Assembly (NCBI RefSeq): GCF_000720475.1
Contig: NZ_JOAP01000059.1
Location: forward strand, 1 to 44,770
Reading direction: 5' to 3'
From: Streptomyces aureocirculatus
Lineage (GTDB): Bacteria; Actinomycetota; Actinomycetes; Streptomycetales; Streptomycetaceae
DNA length: 44,770 bases
Below the pieces are notes generated by a model. It did not search any database, had not been told where the DNA came from, and saw nothing but the letters and a program-made list of their open reading frames with translations. Positions 41,732-44,770 of this stretch are shown here, piece by piece. Positions within the stretch are counted from its first letter, which is position 1. Each line of letters opens with the position of its first letter. The position numbers and the translations under genes were made by a program.

Positions 41732-43324
41732 ATGACGGTGACAGAGGACAGCCCGCGGCAGAGCGCCTCGCCGGCTTCGAGCGGGGCTCCGTCGGGGGCT
41801 TCGGCGGACACTCCCACGGGGGCTTCGGCGGACACTCCCACGGGGGCTTTGTCGGAGACTCTCGCGCACGGCCCCGGCATCGACCCCGAGCGGCTCGCCG
41901 TCTGCCTCGCCGTGCTCGCGGAGCTCGACGAGCTCGACGTCGACCACCCGGACGCGATCACCGTGCGCCGCGCCACCGCGGGCATCTACCGGACGGTGAA
42001 GCAGCGCCGCCGCCAGGAGCGCCGCGCCGCCAAGACCGCCCACGACAAGGCCGTCACCGAAGCCACCGCCACCGGCTCCGCGCAGCGCATCGACGACGAG
42101 ACGGAAGGCATCCTGCCCTCGTCGCCGACGGAGAAGGGGGAGATCGCGGGGATACTCCAGCGCCCCCGCTCCTGCTACACCTGCAAGACGCGGTACGTCG
42201 AGGTCGACTACTTCTACCACCAGCTCTGCCAGGACTGCGCCGCCGAGAACCGCGCCAAGCGCGACGTCCGCGCCGACCTCAGCGGCAAGCGCGCCCTCCT
42301 CACCGGCGGCCGCGCCAAGATCGGCATGTACATCGCGCTGCGGCTCCTTCGCGACGGCGCGCACACGACCATCACCACCCGCTTCCCCAAGGACGCCGTC
42401 CGCCGCTTCAAGGCCATGGACGACTCGGCGGACTGGCTGCACCGCCTGGAGGTCGTCGGCATCGACCTGCGCGACCCCGCGCAGGTGGTCGGCCTCGCCG
42501 AGCAGGTCGCCGAGCAGGGCCCGCTGGACATCCTGATCAACAACGCGACGCAGACCGTGCGCCGCCTGCCCTCCGCCTACGCCGCGCTCGTCGAGGGCGA
42601 GAGCGCCCCGCTGCCCGCCGGGGAACTGCCCGCCCACCATGTGATCGGCGCCTTCAACTCCGGCGCGGTCGGTGATCTCGGCGGACCCGCCGCGCTGCCC
42701 GTAGGCGTCAGCGGGCTCGACGCGCAGCAGGTCGCCGATCTCGCCCTGGTCGCGGGCAACGCCAGTGTCGAACGGCACCGCGACGGCAGCGCCATCGACG
42801 CGGGCGGTCTGGTGCCGGACGTTGTGGACAGCAACACCTGGGTGCAGACCATCGAGCAGATCTCGCCGGTGGAGCTGCTCGAAACCCAGCTCTGCAACTA
42901 CACGGCGCCGTTCATCCTGATCAGCCATCTGCGGCCGCTGATGGCCGAGGCCGCGAAGAAGGCGGAGAGCGGGCGCGCCTACGTCGTCAACGTCTCGGCC
43001 ATGGAAGGCGTCTTCGGCCGCGGCTACAAGGGTGCGGGACACCCCAACACCAACGCCGCGAAGGCCGCGATGAACATGGTGACGCGGACCAGCGCCCAGG
43101 AGATGTTCCAGACCGACGGCATCCTGATGACCTCGGTCGACACCGGCTGGATCACCGACGAGCGCCCGCACTTCGACAAGCTGCGCCTCGCCGACGAGGG
43201 CTTCCACGCGCCGCTCGACCTGGTCGACGGCGCGGCCCGCGTCTACGACCCGATCGTGCGCGGCGAGGTGGGCGAGGATCTGTACGGCGTGTTCCTGAAG
43301 GATTACAAGCCCGGCAAATGGTGA
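41732..43324 (+). CDS. SDR-fold oxidoreductase-like protein with N-terminal zinc ribbon and no canonical catalytic Tyr
   Basis: 530 residues. A disordered start with an 8-residue ASADTPTG repeat (24-bp DNA repeat, 41794-41865) is followed by a helical region with KQRRRQERRAAK and a zinc ribbon, C148-x2-C151-x14-C166-x2-C169 (CYTCKTRY, CQDC). The Rossmann domain begins at about 187 (ALLTGGRAKIGMYIALRLL) with INNATQTVRR. A ~90-residue insertion follows, then S422 (NVSAMEG) and K444 (NTNAAKAAMNM). The Y of Y-x-x-x-K is Thr440. It starts at ATG 41732 with GAGGA 11 bases upstream; GTG 41714 is possible. Unusually large for an SDR; relatives exist in actinobacteria, but I know of no assigned reaction. 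Followed by the small-peptide gene. Confidence 0.8.
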   Translation: MTVTEDSPRQSASPASSGAPSGASADTPTGASADTPTGALSETLAHGPGIDPERLAVCLAVLAELDELDVDHPDAITVRRATAGIYRTVKQRRRQERRAAKTAHDKAVTEATATGSAQRIDDETEGILPSSPTEKGEIAGILQRPRSCYTCKTRYVEVDYFYHQLCQDCAAENRAKRDVRADLSGKRALLTGGRAKIGMYIALRLLRDGAHTTITTRFPKDAVRRFKAMDDSADWLHRLEVVGIDLRDPAQVVGLAEQVAEQGPLDILINNATQTVRRLPSAYAALVEGESAPLPAGELPAHHVIGAFNSGAVGDLGGPAALPVGVSGLDAQQVADLALVAGNASVERHRDGSAIDAGGLVPDVVDSNTWVQTIEQISPVELLETQLCNYTAPFILISHLRPLMAEAAKKAESGRAYVVNVSAMEGVFGRGYKGAGHPNTNAAKAAMNMVTRTSAQEMFQTDGILMTSVDTGWITDERPHFDKLRLADEGFHAPLDLVDGAARVYDPIVRGEVGEDLYGVFLKDYKPGKW

Positions 43325-43578
43325 CGATTCCATAGCAGAGATGTCCGGATTCCTCCTCTTGAGTGAGCGCCATCGAGCGCAACCGCGCTCATTTGGTTAA
43401 CCTGGTGCGAACGGACGGCCACAGGGCGCACACCGGCGCCCTCCCCGCCGTCCCGGGACAGGCTGCGACCCACGGCCGCGATCCCGCCCCGACACGGCGC
43501 CACCGCGACCGCGAAGACAGTGCGGCAGTGCTGCCGCACTGGCAGGTTCTTCCGTTACGCGACACAGAGGAGTGCGCG
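43325..43578. other. 254-base gap between the SDR gene and the small-peptide gene
   Basis: GAGCGC-AACC-GCGCTC (43375-43390) is a weak hairpin that could end the SDR transcript. The palindrome GGTTAACC (43395-43402) lies in an AT-richer patch and may be a promoter or operator. A strong hairpin follows at 43518-43541. The open frame from GTG 43363 continues into the peptide gene, but its sequence is low-complexity and it has a poorer start. Confidence 0.5.
43518..43541 (+). promoter_or_regulatory. 24-bp palindromic hairpin in the leader of the small-peptide gene
   Basis: The 11-bp arms CAGTGCGGCAG/CTGCCGCACTG with a two-base centre end 37 bases before the GTG start. It could be a regulator-binding palindrome or an attenuator-like leader structure. 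Confidence 0.55.
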
Positions 43579-43752
43579 GTGACACCAGATCCGACCAAGC
43601 AGGAGAAGCGACCGGCCGATCGTGGCGGCGAGCGGGGCGGGCGGCCCCACAAGCTCCGCAACCTGGAGGCGTGGGCCAAGGCGGCACCCATCAGGCTCGC
43701 CGGGTACGAGGACGACCTCGCCGAGCCGCACATCCTCCCCGGCGTCGACTGA
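43579..43752 (+). CDS. 57-residue peptide of unknown function
   Basis: The GTG at 43579 has AGAGGAG six bases upstream, a strong site. The peptide has a basic, Arg/Lys/Gly-rich first half (TKQEKRPADRGGERGGRPHK), a short amphipathic helix (LRNLEAWAKAAPIRLAG), and an acidic end YEDDLAEPHILPGVD. There is no signal peptide, Cys or membrane segment. The split into a charged leader and a compact acidic, Pro-containing tail resembles small conserved peptides or RiPP precursors, but no modifying enzyme is next to it, unless the SDR-like gene upstream counts. I do not recognise a named family. It has its own terminator 18 bases downstream. Confidence 0.7.
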   Translation: MTPDPTKQEKRPADRGGERGGRPHKLRNLEAWAKAAPIRLAGYEDDLAEPHILPGVD

Positions 43753-43770
43753 CCCTGCACGTACGCCCCT

Positions 43771-43800
43771 GCGCCCCCGTCGCTTCCGCGGCGGGGGCGC
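43771..43800 (+). terminator. Terminator of the small-peptide gene
   Basis: The 13-bp arms GCGCCCCCGTCGC and GCGGCGGGGGCGC (one G-U pair) with a TTCC loop are followed by GGTGCTTTT. Confidence 0.85.
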
Positions 43801-43808
43801 GGTGCTTT

Positions 43809-43841
43809 TCCCGTACTGCTCCCGTACTGCTCCCGTACTGG
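43809..43841. repeat. Three-copy 11-bp tandem repeat (TCCCGTACTGC)
   Basis: Direct head-to-tail units at 43809-43819, 43820-43830 and 43831-43841 (the last ends in G) lie just after the terminator. Confidence 0.8.
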
Positions 43842-43884
43842 CCCAGTGGTGTGGCCCGGGGCGGGGCTACTTTCCCAAAGAAAG

Positions 43885-43906
43885 TCTGCAAAAATACTTT
43901 TGCAGA
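43885..43906. promoter_or_regulatory. Operator candidate of the winged-helix regulator gene
   Basis: A perfect inverted repeat TCTGCAAAA-ATAC-TTTTGCAGA stands out from the GC-rich surroundings. Immediately upstream lies CTTTC-CCAAA-GAAAG (43870-43884). The right arm overlaps the expected -35 position of a promoter with -10 TACGCT (43922-43927), whose transcript would start at or near ATG 43934 (leaderless). Confidence 0.7.
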
Positions 43907-43933
43907 GTGCGCGGGTCGTCCTACGCTCCCGCC

Positions 43934-44770
43934 ATGACCGACGAAGGATGGCGCCTGCGGGTGCTCGACCCCGAGCGTGAGCCCGCCGCGATCAAGGCCC
44001 TCACGCACCCACTGCGGATCAGTCTGCTCGGCCTGCTGCGCAGGGACGGTCCCGCCACCGCGAGCGAACTCGCGGCGAAGACGGGTGAGTCGTCCGCTGC
44101 CACCAGCTATCACCTGCGGGTCCTCGCGAAGTACGCGTTCGTCGCCGAGGCGGAGAACCGGGACGCACGGGAGCGGCGCTGGCGTGCGGTGCACGAGGTG
44201 ACCACCTGGGACCACGCGGCGATGGAGGCGTCCCCGGTAGGCAGGGACTTCGCCGCGACCATGGCCCGGCGGCAGGTCGAGCAGTTGGCGGCGTCGCTCG
44301 CGCAGCACGAGACGGACATGGCATCCGGACAACTGGGACCGCAGTGGCTCAGGCACTCCGGCATCACCGACCTGCTGCCACGCCTGACCCCCGAATCGCT
44401 CGGGGAGCTCCAGCAGACGTTCGAGGAGAAGCTGGCGGAGCTCAGGGCACGCGACGCGGGGGACGCCCGCGCCGAGCAGGTCATGGTGCTCCTGGCGACA
44501 CTGCCGGTCGCGGACCGTACGGGGGCGGGCGGTTCGGAGACCGCCGGGGGAGCGGGGGCGGTGGGGTTGCCGGGGGCGGCGGGTGACGCCGACGGTGGCC
44601 CTGACGGCAGTCAGGGCGGTGGGTCCGACGGGGGGTCGGCCGGTGGGTCCGGCGGCAGCCTTGGCGGTGGTCCTGGCGGCGGCCTTGGCGGTGGACCTGG
44701 TGGCGGACCTGGCGGTGGTCCTGGCGGCAGGCCGGACGGCGGTCCTGAGGGCGGCCCGGGCGATGGGTCC
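43934..44770 (+). CDS. ArsR-like winged-helix transcriptional regulator with Gly-rich tail (runs off the right edge)
   Basis: The frame is open for 279 codons to the window end. The N-terminal winged helix at about 15-95 reads AAIKALTHPLRISLLGLLRR, ATASELAAKTGESSAATSYH (recognition helix) and LRVLAKYAFVAEAENRDARERRW (wing). A helical region follows to about 195 (FAATMARRQVEQLAASLAQHE, LGELQQTFEEKLAELRAR), and then a tail of G-G-P, G-G-S and D-G-G repeats over at least 80 residues that continues past 44770. There is no metal-binding Cys motif, so it is an ArsR-fold regulator sensing something other than thiophilic metals. It starts at ATG 43934 seven bases after a -10 box. The repeat at 43885-43906 suggests autoregulation. 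The tail could be a frameshifted or slipped extension; the end is not visible. Confidence 0.8.
   Translation, partial: MTDEGWRLRVLDPEREPAAIKALTHPLRISLLGLLRRDGPATASELAAKTGESSAATSYHLRVLAKYAFVAEAENRDARERRWRAVHEVTTWDHAAMEASPVGRDFAATMARRQVEQLAASLAQHETDMASGQLGPQWLRHSGITDLLPRLTPESLGELQQTFEEKLAELRARDAGDARAEQVMVLLATLPVADRTGAGGSETAGGAGAVGLPGAAGDADGGPDGSQGGGSDGGSAGGSGGSLGGGPGGGLGGGPGGGPGGGPGGRPDGGPEGGPGDGS

Noticed and set aside
43579..43752. Lasso-peptide precursor (core beginning GYEDDLAEPH)
   Set aside because: The Gly and an acidic residue at position 8 would allow a ring, but the Thr at the penultimate leader position and all lasso enzymes (B and C proteins) are missing nearby.
44520..44770. Gly-Gly repeats at the right edge as a PE_PGRS-like or collagen-like protein
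   Set aside because: They are in frame with the winged-helix regulator as its tail, with no independent start or signal peptide.

Overview
The window is a stretch of a high-GC actinobacterial chromosome, almost certainly Streptomyces. Reasons: GC-rich third codon positions throughout; frequent GTG starts; -10-like TANNNT boxes a few bases before start codons (leaderless genes); rare in-frame TTA codons; a Streptomyces-type secreted phospholipase A2; large families of TetR, PadR, PucR and LacI regulators; and many secreted glycoside hydrolases and peptidoglycan enzymes. The content is mostly accessory or conditionally used metabolism rather than core housekeeping.

Layout. 0-4 kb: the end of an IS481-like transposase abuts a DHA2 drug-efflux MFS gene with a winged-helix-like tail, followed by cobF and a DUF309 gene, all on the minus strand. 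4.0-4.1 kb: a tRNA-Pro(GGG) gene with a strong terminator. 4.2-7.0 kb: a small cassette of carotenoid/stilbene oxygenase, divergent PadR regulator with a palindromic operator candidate, and a DHFR-like reductase. 7.4-13.0 kb: secreted phospholipase A2, a truncated PHB-depolymerase-type esterase, 3-hydroxybutyrate dehydrogenase, an MHS-type transporter and a PucR-like activator; the last four look like a hydroxybutyrate-use locus whose esterase has decayed. 13.0-17.2 kb: an ABC exporter with a hairpin leader, and a quinone-oxidoreductase/TetR divergent pair sharing two identical-arm operators. 17.3-23.7 kb: Tat-type GH3 beta-glucosidase, an ABC exporter behind a very good SoxR box, TetR plus Asp/Glu-racemase-like gene, and an F420-type nitroreductase. 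23.8-27.6 kb: a Pro-rich mini-protein, gnd, an internally deleted acetylxylan esterase relic, and an Rpf/LysM/M23 cell-wall hydrolase with a TTA codon at position 3. 27.7-32.5 kb: a DMT transporter, a FhuF-like 2Fe-2S protein, glgA (with a TTA codon near its end) and glgC. 32.5-41.5 kb: a YtfQ-YtfR-YtfT-YjfF-like sugar ABC operon, a LacI regulator and a divergent secreted PA14-GH2 hydrolase. 41.7-44.8 kb: an unusual zinc-ribbon SDR protein, a 57-residue peptide gene and a winged-helix regulator with a Gly-rich tail that runs off the right edge.

How the parts work together. Several divergent regulator/target pairs carry recognisable inverted repeats (PadR, TetR, LacI, the final winged-helix gene). 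The LacI locus couples extracellular polysaccharide cleavage (GH2) to furanose-type sugar import. glgA and glgC make ADP-glucose and glycogen or maltose-1-phosphate. The TTA codons in glgA and the Rpf-like gene suggest that both wait on the developmental bldA tRNA. The ABC exporter with the SoxR box should answer redox-active metabolites. I found no CRISPR array, rRNA, prophage or large biosynthetic cluster. The least explained piece is the 41.7-44.8 kb trio (SDR lacking the usual catalytic Tyr, the small peptide, and the self-operator regulator).
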